Assembly (NCBI GenBank): GCA_016630905.1
Contig: WBMQ01000005.1
Coordinates: 620,001 to 684,000 of the forward strand
DNA from: Capillidium heterosporum
Lineage: Eukaryota; Entomophthoromycota; Entomophthoromycetes; Entomophthorales; Capillidiaceae
Direction: 5' to 3'
Length of the DNA: 64,000 bases
The translations under genes and the position numbers were made by a program. A model generated the notes under the pieces. The model was given only the letters and a program-made list of their open reading frames with translations. It was not told the origin of the DNA and did not search any database. Below are positions 11,448 to 23,832 of this stretch, piece after piece. Every line of letters begins with the position of its first letter. Position 1 is the stretch's first letter.

Positions 11448-11723
11448 ATGAAGTTTCTAAGTTTCAGCACTATCCTACTCCTATCATCGGTCCTAGCTGT
11501 ACCAGCTTCAAGCAACCAGTTAGAACGACGGGATTTCGACTTTAGCGCCTTGAAAGGATTAATAGATATCAAGGAGGTGGTCAAGGCCTTCGTAGATAGC
11601 ATTATGGCCAGGCACTCTAAAATGAGGCACGCCTTCCGTAAAGCTATAGATACCTTTGATGACGAAATGACCAAGTCTGAAGGCGAGAAAGATGAAGAGC
11701 ACGATAAAATTAGGTTGTTCTAA
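11448..11723 (+). CDS. small secreted protein, unknown function
   Basis: Ninety-one residues. Residues 1-20 form a textbook signal peptide ending near VLAVPASS. A dibasic LERRDF site follows at about residues 26-30, which suggests Kex2-type removal of a short propeptide. The mature part is an amphipathic, helix-prone segment ending in an acidic KSEGEKDEEHDK tail. It has no cysteine in the mature part and no recognised family. A TATA box close upstream and an AATAAA-like AATAAATATT downstream support a real gene. It is single-copy in the window and is not obviously related to the tyrosinases that follow. Confidence 0.7.
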   Translation: MKFLSFSTILLLSSVLAVPASSNQLERRDFDFSALKGLIDIKEVVKAFVDSIMARHSKMRHAFRKAIDTFDDEMTKSEGEKDEEHDKIRLF

Positions 11724-13413
11724 TGTGGCGTTATTTAGTTGTATAGCAATAAATATTTTAATATAGGTATTCGTTCCCATAAATGTATGTTTATTTTAAT
11801 ATTAGTAAAGGATCAATTAGATATTATTGGCCAAAAGCATACATATTTAAAACACTAATATTTAATTAATTCATACTAAGCCATTCGTTCAAATAACATT
11901 CAAATAATATAGCATACCATTTTTTAAACTATATGCACATGTAAGTTTTTAGCTGCATCGGAATCATCTATATGATTCTAGCTTTAAAATTTTAGGTAGA
12001 GTTCCAGATCTTCAATGTCTTAAGTTTATATATATAAATAGTAATATTTGATTCAAAGCGCTTATATATATTAGGCCTAAAAGTAAACCAGATGGTATTG
12101 TTTATCAGGTATACAATGCGCCATTTATGCTATAGTTAAATATCTCACAAATATGAAAACTTTGGTCTAGATTCTATTTCAATATATTATAGTACAACTA
12201 TTATCTTCAGTATTATAAAGTTAAAGTTGATATATCCCCCACTCATCAGATGCTCAAACTCTATAGGAAATTCATAACTCTTCATCCAGCTTTTAAAGAG
12301 TGCTCCTTGAGGTAGAATTTTTGAAATATATATTAGCAATACATTGTCAATTCAGAGCATTAGATATAGGTTTAAGTAATATATTCATTTCATACAAATG
12401 ATATGATGAGCGTTTAGCGCTGTTTCCTTTTCAAAAGCAAGCTTTTAGAGAATTACTTTATCAAGGATTTTCCTTTTAAAGTTATTAACAAATTTGTATA
12501 AATGAATAGTTACTAGATATGTAACACTAGGCCTTTGATAATAGAATCGGTAACTCTTTTTTGCCCGATGCATGTAACGGATCTTTATTTTAAGATTGCC
12601 ATTATTTATGTACAAAGTTATTCAAAGGTTGACCCGATGCTGACCTTGTCGAACCACGAATGAAGCATTTTAAAAATTAATAGACAGGTCCTTGTAAGGC
12701 TTACCAGCCTTTTACCACATCTATTCCAAACCATGCGATAAAATCCAAGTACGGTAACTTCAAGATACTTTACCTTTTAATTGTAGTAACGAATAGGCCG
12801 TTCTAAAAAAACTATGCTTTTTAAAGTAGGAATAGCTATAAATAAAAGCATTCTTTATCGAGCATTTGATGAAATTTGTCGAATAAAGGCAACAAGTTCT
12901 ATCAGACTCATTTTATCTTAGCTCTGCTTTAGCTTTTATCATACCATCCAAGCATCAGTGCATGGTTTTTAAAATATTATCACCAATGAAACTTTTTGTC
13001 CAAAATCCATGATAAAGAAGGCTCTAATGCAAGTGTAATCGCAATAGCACTCTATTGAAGTAAATTGGGCAGACTTTACAGTTGAGCTTGTAAGAAATTG
13101 TCTATATTTCCGGAACGGTATGTGGTAATTTAGATCGTGTTCATAGCGGAAAGCAAAGCAGCACTATTATTTGATGTAGGTCCATAGGAGCCCAGTTTTT
13201 TTGAATTCATGTGCTGATATCAAATATGCTAGGCTTTTGAAGCACCACTTGAGTATAGTTTTAAAAGGAGGAAAATAGATGCATAAAGTTTTTGACTACA
13301 TAATTATACATCCATGTAGGATCTTTTTATAGTTGGAACTTATATGCAAAGGACCAGCATCCATATATAAAAGAAAAGTAGGATGGTTTGATAGTGATAC
13401 TTCAAATTTAGCA
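11724..13413. other. gene-free spacer before the tyrosinase array
   Basis: AT-rich and without a supported gene. It carries the promoter of tyrosinase 1, with a variant of the shared box at 13224-13242. Confidence 0.5.
13224..13242 (+). promoter_or_regulatory. variant tyrosinase promoter box
   Basis: ATATGCTAGGCTTTTGAAG shares the ATATGCTA and GGCTTTT parts with the box of the other four genes, but in a different arrangement and about 190 bp from the chosen start instead of 80. Weak match. Confidence 0.25.
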
Positions 13414-14646
13414 ATGAAAACCTACTGTGTAGTTCTTATTATCGGTCTAGTATGTTCACTATGGGAGGCGGCCTGCACAACGCCAAAGATGCGCAAGGAA
13501 ATTCGAGAGTTAACAGACGATGAGTATAATAGATACATAAGAGCAGCTCTCGCTACAAATAGACGATACTCAAACACCAGCTTAAGTATCTGGGAGAAGT
13601 TTACCAAGCTGCATGACGATGGGGCACAAATAGATCGAGAAATTCATGGAACACCGGCCTTCCTAGTGTGGCACCGTAAGTTCATCAAGATGTACGAATT
13701 GGAGCTGCAGAAAGTCGACCCTACTGTAAACTTGCCTTACTGGGACTGGTCCCAAGATGGTGATGAACCGCACCTCAGCCCAATTTTGACACCATTATAC
13801 ATGGGCGGCAACGGCAATCACACTCAAGACAAGATTTTAGATAACGGTCCTTTCAACTACACTCAGCTCATTTATTCGGATGTACATCCTCTACGCAGGG
13901 ATTATGACCAAGGCAATACCATAAGTCCCTTTGCATCGACGACAGATGTCAAAGCTGTGTTAGCGAATAATAAGTACTCCAAGTTTGCTGTCCAGCTCGA
14001 AGATATCCATGGTCCACCCCACGTCTTCATTGGTAACTGGGAGGACTTTGGTATGAACACCAGTCCCAACGATCCTCTGTTCTATTTGCACCACGCGTTC
14101 ATCGATCTAATATGGGCCAAGTGGCAGGATACCAACAAGTATGTCAACCAGTATGAGGGAGATGAACATGGTATGAAAGTTAGTTCCAGCGACAAGTTGT
14201 ACGGGTACAACGACACCGTCGCTTCGGCTCTCAACTACAAAAATGGATCCTACTGCTATGACTACCCTGCTTACCCACGGAAACTCAGCCCTCAAAGGAC
14301 TAATAATTTGGTAGCTCGAAATTTAAAGAGTAGTGGGTTAATTAACGACGTCAAATTGAACTCAGTTATAGCTGATATGACCTTTGATGAAGCTATAGCT
14401 AAGCTGGAAAAGCTGGAACAACAGTTCATGCCACTGTTGAAAATTACTAATGGAAGTAGTTTGGGGAGGTCAGCAAATATCTTGGGAGATGCTGCCATTC
14501 CTAAACGCACCCCAATACCCGATCGATGGATTGAGAAGAACAACTTGGATAAGGCTAGGGTTCGAAACTTCGAGGCCCAGCAGATAAAGATTCGACAGCT
14601 CTTCAAGAAGTTGCAGCCAGTCAAGGATCAACTCTCGAAGCGTTAA
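13414..14646 (+). CDS. secreted tyrosinase 1
   Basis: A copper oxidase of the tyrosinase family, expected to hydroxylate monophenols and oxidise o-diphenols outside the cell. The frame is open from 13333, but I choose the Met at 13414 because it begins a signal peptide (MKTYCVVLIIGLVCSLWEAAC) matching those of the paralogues. The copper-A site shows three His: in KLHDDGAQ, IHGTPAF and WHRKF. Copper B shows DIHGPPHVF and FYLHHAFIDLIW. The Cu-A to Cu-B spacer keeps LPYWDWSQD and SPNDPLFY. The C-terminal extension keeps AIPKRTPIPD, a dibasic site, and ends in a basic helix (RNFEAQQIKIRQLFKK). This is the most divergent member of the array and the first in order. Length is 410 residues and the frame is intact. 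Confidence 0.92.
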   Translation: MKTYCVVLIIGLVCSLWEAACTTPKMRKEIRELTDDEYNRYIRAALATNRRYSNTSLSIWEKFTKLHDDGAQIDREIHGTPAFLVWHRKFIKMYELELQKVDPTVNLPYWDWSQDGDEPHLSPILTPLYMGGNGNHTQDKILDNGPFNYTQLIYSDVHPLRRDYDQGNTISPFASTTDVKAVLANNKYSKFAVQLEDIHGPPHVFIGNWEDFGMNTSPNDPLFYLHHAFIDLIWAKWQDTNKYVNQYEGDEHGMKVSSSDKLYGYNDTVASALNYKNGSYCYDYPAYPRKLSPQRTNNLVARNLKSSGLINDVKLNSVIADMTFDEAIAKLEKLEQQFMPLLKITNGSSLGRSANILGDAAIPKRTPIPDRWIEKNNLDKARVRNFEAQQIKIRQLFKKLQPVKDQLSKR

Positions 14647-15878
14647 GGTTGGTTACCTTGGCGTCTTTGCTATGTTAATAAAGTGTTTTATTCTTTTAAC
14701 GTACTTTACTATTATACGAATTTGACATATAACTACCATGTTAATAATTATATATTTTACATATATATGGGAATAGGTAGCTACATGTATTTTTCCTACC
14801 TGTATGGATTTCTTGAAGTCAAAAGCATATATTTAGAGAAAGGTGTATACCTTTCACTGCAACTTTAAGCTTACTTTAAGGATATTATATATAACTTTCT
14901 AAAGTATTTTATTAAAGCTACCAAAAGGTATCACTAGCTGCTTAGCTATTAAACAAATGTCGATTACCGCTCAAAAGTTTGTAAATTAATTAAAAATATT
15001 TGCTAAAATAATTTGTAAAAGTGAGCCAATAACGACTGATAGTATTCCTATATGAATAACGACAATATTCTTGGACTACAAATCAAACTTGAAAAGCTCC
15101 AATCAAAGCAGTCTTCCCTAGACCTTCAATATCTATCATTATAAAACTCGCATCAGTCCAATAAAAGACTAGGGCCACTAAAGCTTTATTGCTTTCACAA
15201 ACCTTCACCTTAGAATTTGGGGGTTGAATAATAATCTAGGAACATTGTTTCAAAACATTAAGGATAATTGTTCGGAATCATTAGCAGCATGAACTCTAAA
15301 TTTGGGAGATTTCCAATAAGCAATATGGGCTTTTCATGTGAGAATCAGCAAAAATCTCTCGGCGCTGATACATACAAGGTAACTGAATAAAGGTCGCAAT
15401 ATCTCTTATGGATTACTCCCAGTACTGATCTCATGTTCTACGTGTAAGATATCTTTAGGCCCAATTAATCTTCAGAAGGCAAATGTAGTTACCAACATAT
15501 TGTATAATTAAAAAATAAGTATTTCCAATACATACTCTTCTTTTAATTCTACATTGCAAAACAAGTATAATTGAAGATTAAAACTTGCTAATAGATACTG
15601 CCAGTATGTAGATATAAATAGGACAGGATATTTAGTTGATACCGAGCCGAAGTTAGACCCAGTATATGCCAACTGAAGTAGAATCTAGAATCTAGATATA
15701 TTTATACTAAATACAATTAGTAGCTCAAAAACTGGTTAATGGAGGGTTTGCCGGGATAGATATATTAGAGAATGTCTACTTTTATAACTGAAACTAATAT
15801 GCTAAAAAAGCCTATGGTTATATGCCATCGTATATATATGTCCTGGAAGGTAGGTGAAGATGACATTACAAACACTAT
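14647..15878. other. tyrosinase 1-2 spacer
   Basis: AT-rich spacer. Around 15160-15240 it resembles the spacers before tyrosinases 3-5 (a CCAATAAAAGACTAG-like stretch followed by AAAGCTT and TTCACC), so duplication units included about 0.7 kb of upstream DNA. No gene seen; the 61-codon frame at 14683 is not called. Confidence 0.5.
15797..15815 (+). promoter_or_regulatory. tyrosinase promoter box (copy 2)
   Basis: ATATGCTAAAAAAGCCTAT is 82 bp before the ATG at 15879, followed by a TATATATATG TATA region at 15831-15840. The same box precedes tyrosinases 3, 4 and 5 at almost the same distance. GCT and AGC form a short dyad around the A run. Confidence 0.65.
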
Positions 15879-17099
15879 ATGATGAAATCGTACTCTATAC
15901 TTCTTATTGCTGGTCTATTAAGTTCTTTGTCGCAAGCGGCATGTACGACTCCAATCATACGCAAAGAGATACGGGAATTGACAGACGACGAATTTAACCG
16001 CTACGTAAACGCAGTTCTCGCCTTGAACAAACGGAAGACGAATAATACCATCAGCACCTGGGAAACTTACACCAAGTTACATTATACAGGAGCCCAGGTC
16101 AACGGAAGAATCCATGGAACTCCAGCCTTCATACCTTGGCACCGCAAGTTCATCAAGCAGTACGAGCTGGAGCTACAGAAGGAAGACCCTAGTGTATTTT
16201 TGCCTTACTGGGACTGGTCCCAGGATGCTGATTACCCCGCCCAAAGCCCTGTGTTAACTCCACTGTACATGGGAGGCAATGGAAATGCCAATCAGGGTCA
16301 GATTTTGGATAACGGGCCTTTCAACTTTACCCAGTTCATCTACTATAACAAGCATACCTTAAGTAGAAGTTACGACCAAGGGGATGCCATCAGCCCCTTT
16401 GCTTCGACGACCGACGTCAAAACTATATTGGCCAACAAGAAGTATTCTTATTTTGCCGGTCAAACCGAAGGCATTCACGGTTCGCCCCACGTCTTCATTG
16501 GTGGTGATTACGATTTCGGTCAGATGACCTCACCAAATGATCCCCTCTTCTTTTTGCACCATGCTTTTATTGACCTACTGTGGGCAAAGTGGCAGGATGC
16601 CAACCCTAAGGCCACTCAATACGAGGGTAGCTACTATGGCATGTCAGTTAGACCTACCGACAAGTTATACAGCTATGGTGACACCATCAGTTCGACCTAC
16701 AGTTTTAGAACGGGTGTCTACTGCTACGACTACCCAGCCTACCCTCGACCACTTACTCCAGCTCGAGGAAACCAACTGGTAGCTCGTGACGTCCAGGGTA
16801 GCGACATCATCAACGATTCAACACTGAACTCAGTCATCCAAGGTCTTACTATGGACGAAGCCGTCACCAAGTTGGAACAGTTGGACCAGCAATATGCTCC
16901 TGCCTTGAATCAATCCGACCAAGCAAATCAAGCTTCTAATGTTGTTGTTGTTCCCAAACGTACACCATTGCCTGACAATTGGATCGCGCGCAATGGCTTG
17001 GATAAGTCGAAGGTCCGTCAGTTTGAGGCCCAGCAGATCAAAGTGCGCAAGCTGTTCAAGAAGTTGAAGCCAGTCAAGAGCAAACTCAAGCAGAAATGA
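15879..17099 (+). CDS. secreted tyrosinase 2
   Basis: 406 residues, intact. Signal peptide residues 1-20. Copper-A His are at about 68, 79 and 88 (KLHYTGAQ, IHGTPAF, WHRKF). Copper-B His are at about 200, 204 and 227/228 (GIHGSPH, FFLHHAFID). Other family blocks are LPYWDWSQD and SPNDPLFF. Two cysteines outside the signal peptide (near 22 and in YCYDYP) may pair. A conserved dibasic site, PKRTPLPD, at about 360 separates a basic C-terminal helix (QFEAQQIKVRKLFKKLKP) from the catalytic core. The 3' flank begins GAGGACTGG and has AAATAAAC, as in genes 3-5. It is closest to tyrosinase 3. Confidence 0.94.
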   Translation: MMKSYSILLIAGLLSSLSQAACTTPIIRKEIRELTDDEFNRYVNAVLALNKRKTNNTISTWETYTKLHYTGAQVNGRIHGTPAFIPWHRKFIKQYELELQKEDPSVFLPYWDWSQDADYPAQSPVLTPLYMGGNGNANQGQILDNGPFNFTQFIYYNKHTLSRSYDQGDAISPFASTTDVKTILANKKYSYFAGQTEGIHGSPHVFIGGDYDFGQMTSPNDPLFFLHHAFIDLLWAKWQDANPKATQYEGSYYGMSVRPTDKLYSYGDTISSTYSFRTGVYCYDYPAYPRPLTPARGNQLVARDVQGSDIINDSTLNSVIQGLTMDEAVTKLEQLDQQYAPALNQSDQANQASNVVVVPKRTPLPDNWIARNGLDKSKVRQFEAQQIKVRKLFKKLKPVKSKLKQK

Positions 17100-18487
17100 G
17101 GACTGGATTCCTTAATCTTTTTAAATAAACTTATTGGTATTACAATTCAGTATAAAATACTTAGATAAATTTTAATATTACAGGCTATTACCTTTATTTA
17201 TCTTTATTAATAATTTCTGTAGTTTTATTGTATTAAATTGATTTTACCTTTGATAGATCTTTTAAAGCTAATAAACTGCTTACAAAAGTTGTAGAATTAT
17301 AACTGCATACCGTCTAAAGTGCATCTATTTTGCAACAGGTGTATCTATAGGTTGTAAATTTGAAATGTGGGCACTATAAATACAAAAGTATTTTAGTTAC
17401 ACTCCATCACTTGAAATTTTTGAAGCTTGATGTGAACAATTCTAACGAGAGATTGTAGATTTGATTAGATTGGATCTATATATTTTTACTACATAGTTTT
17501 AGTCCAAGTTGCATTTTCATTCGTCTGAAATCACAATTTTAGAAAAGTTGAGTTTACATTACGACATCTTTAACTTGGTCAAAAGAATGTAAAGAATAAT
17601 GCTGTCCCAGCTGTTTCAAATTATATATATAAGTTTAACAAAATTTAATTAACAAAGTTGTAGGTTTAATTTGGAACAAATTAGGTATAGCTTTTAGATC
17701 AAAATCAAATCTGAAAGTGTTTGAATTGGCTTTCCCCTAAAAGTTTGGAAATTTATCACCAAGATGCATTTTACTCCAATAAGAATCCATTATTACTAAA
17801 GTCTTGTGGCTTCTATACTACTTCACCTCGGAAGATGAGGTTTGGTTAGCAACTTTAGAAATAGCGTTTCTGAACAAGGGGTATAAATCTTCAAAGTCAT
17901 TAGAGACATATTCTCTACGTTCAGGAGACCTTCAATAGATGGCATGGGCTTTTAATGCGATGTCAAGCAAAAGTCCCTCAGTGCTGGTAGTTTTGTGGTA
18001 AGCCGAACAAGTCATAAGAATTACTATAAGGTATCCTAATCTCGACCCTTCATTTACAAGACATTTTTGGGAATTCGCAACTTTGTTAGTATACTAGATT
18101 TACAATAATGCTGTATAATTGCTTAAAAACAACACCTTCACATATTTTATCTGAATACTACATTGCGAAACAACTGGAATTGGATGGTTCTACCTTGTGA
18201 GTTGTTGCAATCATTATTCTGATCTAGGCAAGATAGAAGTGGTTTGTTGGTACCAAGCCGAAGCAAGACAACATACATACTAACCGAAACAGAATCTAGA
18301 ATATATATACACATTAGTAATTGTGTTACAATTGATAGCTCAAGAACAGGTTAATGAAAAATAAGTCAGGATAACATACTAAAAATAACCAATTTTCTAG
18401 TTGAAACCTATATGCTAAAAAAGCCTACCGTCAGATATCACTATATATATCGCATAGGGCTGGTAAAGACAACATTACAAACACTGT
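17100..18487. other. tyrosinase 2-3 spacer
   Basis: AT-rich, no gene seen. It shares scattered blocks with the other array spacers (CCAATAAGAATCC and a CTTCACC motif near 17820) and ends with the promoter box and TATA region. Confidence 0.5.
18410..18427 (+). promoter_or_regulatory. tyrosinase promoter box (copy 3)
   Basis: ATATGCTAAAAAAGCCTA is 78 bp before the ATG at 18488, with TATATATAT about 30 bp further on. Confidence 0.65.
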
Positions 18488-19731
18488 GTGATGAAATCCT
18501 ATACGATAATTCTTATTGCTGGTCTATTAAGTTCCTTATGGGAAGCGGCCTGTACAACTCCAACGGTACGCAAGGAGATACGTGAGTTGACAGACGACGA
18601 GTACAATCGCTACATTAAAGCAGCCCTTGCTCTAAATAAGCGGAAAACGAACACTACTCTTAGTATTTGGGAAAACTTCACCAAGCTACATTACACTGGG
18701 GCCCAGATGAATCGAAGAATTCATGGGACTCCAGCCTTCTTACCTTGGCACCGTAAGTTCATCAAGCAGTACGAATTGGAGCTACAGAAGGAGGATCCCA
18801 CTGTATTTTTGCCTTACTGGGACTGGTCCCAGGATGCCGACTACCCTCACCTCAGCCCAGTTCTTACCCCCTTATACATGGGCGGCAATGGAAATCACGC
18901 TCAAAATCAGATCTTGGACAACGGACCCTTTAACTATACTCAGTTCATCTACTACGACATCCACACTTTGGGTAGAGACTACGACCAAGGTGATGCCATA
19001 AGTCCTTTCGCGTCGATTACCGATGTCAACACTATCTTGGCTAACAAGAGATACTTCGACCTTTGCCGGTCAAACTGAGGGTATCCACGGTGCTCCTCAC
19101 GTCTTCATCGGAAATTGGCAGGACTTTGGGGTCTACACATCTCCCAATGATCCCATCTTCTTTTTACATCACGCTTTCATCGATCTACTGTGGGCAAAGT
19201 GGCAGGATAAGAACCCTAAAGCTACTCAGTACGAAGGTACCTATTATGGCATGTCAGTTAGACCTACCGACAAGTTATACAGCTATGGTGATACCATCAG
19301 TTCAACTTTTAGTTACAAAACTGGGACCTACTGCTACGACTACCCAGCTTACCCTAGACCACTTAGTCCAGCCCGCACCAACCAGCTGGTAGCTCGAGAT
19401 GTGAAAACCGAAAGTGACGATCTTATCAATGATCCATCTTTGAACTCAGCTATTCAAGATTTGACGATTGACGAAGCCGTCACCAAATTGGAACAGCTGG
19501 AACAGCAGTACGCTCCAATTTTGAACCAAACTGATGGAAGCAAACCACCCGATCAAGGGAACCAACCTACTAAAGATGTCATCCCTAAACGTAAGCCATT
19601 ACCCTGACTATTGGATCGAGAAGAACAACTTGGACAAGCAAAAGATCCGTCAGTTCGAAGCCCAGCAGATCAAGGTGCGCAAACTCTTCAAGAAGTTGAA
19701 GCCGATCAAGGGCAAGCTTAGAAAACATTGA
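18488..19731 (+). CDS. secreted tyrosinase 3, with two frame breaks
   Basis: Close paralogue of tyrosinase 2 with the same signal peptide, copper-A (KLHYTGAQ, IHGTPAF, WHRKF) and copper-B (GIHGAPHVF, FLHHAFID) sites, and C-terminal basic helix. The reading frame changes at about 19054 (TACTTCG) and again at about 19605 (CCCTGAC), each by one extra base. With both removed the length is 1242 nt, exactly 414 codons, and the protein aligns to its neighbours without gaps at these points. The breaks truncate the raw frame before copper B and before the C-terminal helix. The dibasic PKRKPLP site is kept. Whether it is a pseudogene or carries base-calling errors cannot be settled from the sequence; the clean codons on both sides favour error or very recent mutation. 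Confidence 0.88.
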
Positions 19732-20947
19732 GGACCGGCCTTTTCAATGTATACTTTAAATAAATTTATTAGTATTGAATTTTGTATTGTGGATTGACCA
19801 CTATACTCTATATTGTAAAAAATTGGCTACATATCTTTACATTTAGGTTAGTTTTGAAATCGCCATATACTATATTTTAAAGATGCCTTGTTAGAAGTAG
19901 AAAGGTATTAATGGCTTCTAAATTTTTAAAAGTTGAATTTCTGCTATAAAGTTTGCGTATTGAATTCAAAATATATACTAAATAGATTTGTTAAATAAAA
20001 CTGAGCCCTCAGCTTTCAATAACAATGGTTGACTTTTTTCTAAAATTTTGCAATATTTTACTATGGAACGTGTTGCTAAAAGGCAGCTATTTGTATATTC
20101 TTAGCCTATATTATTACTATCTATTATATATGTCAAAGCTAAATACTTAGATTCAATATACTTTTACCCAGAAAAGTGCATTTATACAAATATTTTTAGA
20201 TTTAGTTATATATCTACAGGTAATTAGTCAGATTTATAGCCTCATAATATTAAAAATTTTGTGCTGTGATTATTCAAAATCAGTAAAATGACTGTTGAAG
20301 GATTTTACGAAACTTTTTGAGCTGCATGGAAAAAGAAAGTCTACCAATATTATACAAATATCGATAGTATTTTTAGGTATTCATAAATCAAATTTAAAAG
20401 CATCCATTTAAGCTAGCCTTTCTCCAAACCTTTAGTATCTATCACCAAAATATATACCAATCCAATGAAAAGCCACTAGTGCCAAAGCTTAATAGTGCTA
20501 ATAAGTCTTCACCCTGGGTATGGGAGTGCATTGTCTAAAAACGTTTTAGTATCTTGTGCAAACTTTCAAAATTCATTCAGGTATAAACTCTTGGTTCAGG
20601 AGACCCCCCCTAAGTGACATGAGCTTTCACTGCAATACTAACAAAATACCTCATAAAGCCTTTGCAGATACAAGGTAAATTAAGCATATTAGGAACACTT
20701 ATGAAGTATCTCCAAATTTGAATTATTACATCGGCTTGCAAAACGTTTATACTATCCAAGTCGAAACCTATCGTTGCAAGTCACTTTGATCTTTTTAGAG
20801 GCTTGAAGCTATAGATCCCGATCGGTGTATCATACATCAACTAACCTTTAAAGTTTATACTATACTTTTAAAAAATGATATACAGTTGCTTGGAAGCGAC
20901 AAATCTCAAAATTTGTATTTCTACTGAGTCTTTATTCCTTGCGAATA

Positions 20948-20963
20948 GGCGCCGCCATTATGC
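20948..20963 (+). promoter_or_regulatory. GC-rich conserved block upstream of tyrosinase 4
   Basis: GGCGCCGCCATTATGC, about 290 bp before the start, is identical to the block at 23833-23848, about 280 bp before tyrosinase 5. It stands out strongly from the AT-rich background. Confidence 0.45.
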
Positions 20964-21155
20964 TTATCTAAATAATATGAAGATAGTTGGTTGGTATTAA
21001 CCCAAAGTGAATCAACAAACAGGTTATCTGAAGTAAAGTCTAGAATATATGCATATTTGTAGCAACAATTCAATTAGTGACCGAAGCACGATTTGATGAA
21101 AGGTTGACCCGAGTAATTTTATACTTAAAAGCTGATAAATTTATCGTTGAAATAT

Positions 21156-21174
21156 ATATGCTAAAAAAGCCTAT
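21156..21174 (+). promoter_or_regulatory. tyrosinase promoter box (copy 4)
   Basis: ATATGCTAAAAAAGCCTAT, 81 bp before the ATG at 21237, followed by TATATATAT near 21188. Confidence 0.65.
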
Positions 21175-21236
21175 TTCCAAATGAACTATATATATCATAA
21201 GTTAGCTGGAAAATCTAACACTATAAGCCTGGTGCA

Positions 21237-22470
21237 ATGAAAGTACTTTCTGTAATCCTCGTCGGCCTAGCCTATTCCCTGGTGGAAGCAGCCTGTTCAA
21301 TCCCAAGTATACGCAAGGAGATCCGGGAGCTAACGGATGACGAGTTCAACCGCTACGTAAATGCAGTCCTGGCCCTTAACAAACGAGATGCCAATATGAA
21401 CTTCAGTGTTTGGGAGACTTTTACTAGGTTGCATAAGCAATGGAGCCCAACTATACAGAAGGATTCATAGTACACCCGCCTTCTTACCTTGGCACCGCAA
21501 GTTCATCAAGAACTACGAGTTGGAATTGCAAAAGATTGATCCCACCGTGAACTTACCTTACTGGGATTGGTCTCAAGACGCCGACTACCCTCACCTCAGC
21601 CCTGTTCTGACTCCATTGTACATGGGTGGAAACGGGAACTATATTCTGAATCAAATCCTGGACAACGGCCCTTTTAACTACACTCAGCTCATCTATGACA
21701 GCGTACATACCCTAGGCAGATCGTACAATCGTGGCGATACCATTAGCCCCTTTGCGTCAACTTCCGATGTCAACACTATCCTGGCCAACAGGGATTTCTC
21801 CACATTTGCCGGTCAAACTGAGGGTATCCACGGTTCTCCCCACAATTTCATAGGCGGTTCTGAGGATTTCGGCCAGATGACCTCACCCAATGATCCCCTC
21901 TTCTACTTGCATCACGCTTTCATCGATTTAATTTGGGCCAAATGGCAGGACATGAATCCCAATGCAAACCAGTACGAAGGCAATTACTACGGTATGCGTG
22001 TCAAACCTACTGATAGGCTGTACAGCTACGGTGACACTGTCAGTTCCACCTTCAATTTTAGATCAGGTGACTACTGCTACGACTACCCGGCCTATCCCCG
22101 ACCACTTAACCCGGCTCGAGGCAATCAGCTGGTTGCTAGAGACATCCAAAGTGATAGTCTCATCAATGACCCGCAGCTGAACTCGGTCATTGCGAATCTA
22201 ACTATTGACGAGGCGGTCACTAAGCTGGAGCAACTGAACCAGACGTATACCCCAATTTTGAACCAAACATATGCAAGTAGACAACCTGACCAGGGAAATA
22301 ACCCATCTAATGACTTAGTTATTCCAAAGCGTGCCCCGTTATCAGAAAGCTGGATTAATATGAATCATTTAGATAAGAAGAAGATTCGCCATTTCGAGGC
22401 CCAGCAGTTGAAGATCCGTAAACTTTTCAAAAGGCTGAAGCCTATCAAAAGCAAGCTTCACAAGCATTGA
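21237..22470 (+). CDS. secreted tyrosinase 4, with one frame break
   Basis: Signal peptide (MKVLSVILVGLAYSLVEAAC) and all tyrosinase blocks are present: the LHKQ region, IHSTPAF and WHRKF for copper A; GIHGSPHNF and FYLHHAFIDLIW for copper B; LPYWDWSQD; and a C-terminal PKRAPLS dibasic site with a basic helix. One extra base near 21443 (CAATGGA), directly after the first copper-A His, shifts the frame. Removing it gives 1233 nt, 411 codons. The second half is nearly identical in DNA to tyrosinase 5 (for example, GACATCCAAAGTGATAGTCT is in both), showing a recent duplication or conversion between the two. Confidence 0.9.
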
Positions 22471-23832
22471 GGACTGGCTTCCTTAATATATATATTAAGT
22501 AAATATAGTGACATTGGATTTTTTATGTGAATTGACTTGTATACTTTATATTTTTCTAAACTAGTGGCATGTACTTTAAAAAAATTGACCACTTTTAGCT
22601 AAAACTTAAAGCCGGGTTCGAGATCCATGTATTTAAATTTTCAGACATAATATTGTAAATATTAGAAGGTACTAATAGCTTCAAAGTACTGAGAAGTCGA
22701 ATTGCCACTAGAAGTTTGTAAATATGAGTTGATGAGACTTGATGACAATTTTATACAAGTAATGGCAGTCTGTTCTGAATTTTATCAGCACTTTTAGATT
22801 TTACTTAGTAAAACTGTAAATAAATTTGAAATAAAGGTGGCAATATTTTTGAGGAGTTTATAAATCAAGTTTGAATATATTTATTGAGCTATACTTTCTC
22901 CAAATCTTTAGTATCTGTAGCCAAGATACTTTTCGATCCAATAAATAGTCTATAAAGTTCAAGCTTTGTAATATACATAAACTTTCACTTTTAAATGTGG
23001 GGCTGAGTGATAGCTAGGAATATTATCTCAAAGCATTCAGGATATTTTTCAGAGTTTAGAAATGCAAATTAATATCATTAGTGTTTTGCAAAGCGAACCA
23101 TGATTCTTCAAGCTAATCAATTATTTAACACAAAATTATATTTTTTGGGAAATGGAGGGAGTCATGATTCGTTTTGCAGAACACTAGTGGTATCAACTTG
23201 CAGTAAGCAATAGAGATGGCATCAAACCAAAATATGACTTAATAGGAAGTATATTAAAACGCTTATTAGCTCAGTGACGTATCTAATATCGGTTTATTTA
23301 AACTCTAGATCTAGGGAATCTTCAGTGAGTTGCATGGGCTTTCAATGCGTTATCAACAAAAACATCTCAAAGCCTTAGTATATACAGAGTAAAATAAATT
23401 AATATTATAAGAACACTTATATGAAGAGAAACATTCAAACCTAATATGAAATTAATAAATTTCAAAATATACTTTTATATCCTAGCTTATTGAAACCCTA
23501 AAAGTTGCTTTATACGAAGCGAACGGGGCTTGTGATCGCTTAAATTCAAATATTCCTTCCTATATACTACTCTAAATATTGATTTTTGCTCTTATTTGTA
23601 AATCGCTTATACTATCCTAATCGAAATATATAGTTTTATATCGCTTTAATGTTCTTGGAGGCTTTAAGTGGTAGAAACTGACTGGTATATTATTTATCAA
23701 TTAAATTTTAGAGTTTATATAACACTTAATTACGATGGTGTAAGATGACTTAAAAACAGCATATCCTATACATATTACACTTTAGTATCACATTTAAAAT
23801 AATTAAACTTAAGCGTTTATACCTCACAAATG

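Larger units (their letters stand above)
19732..21236. other. tyrosinase 3-4 spacer
   Basis: AT-rich, no gene seen. Around 20440-20530 it closely matches the spacer before tyrosinase 2 (TCCAATGAAAAGCCACTAG...AAAGCTT). A GC-rich GGCGCCGCCATTATGC block at 20948-20963 recurs before tyrosinase 5. Confidence 0.5.

Noticed and set aside
22612-22628. GGGTTCGAGATCC as part of a tRNA
   Set aside because: No acceptor stem, D-arm or anticodon arm can be laid around it.
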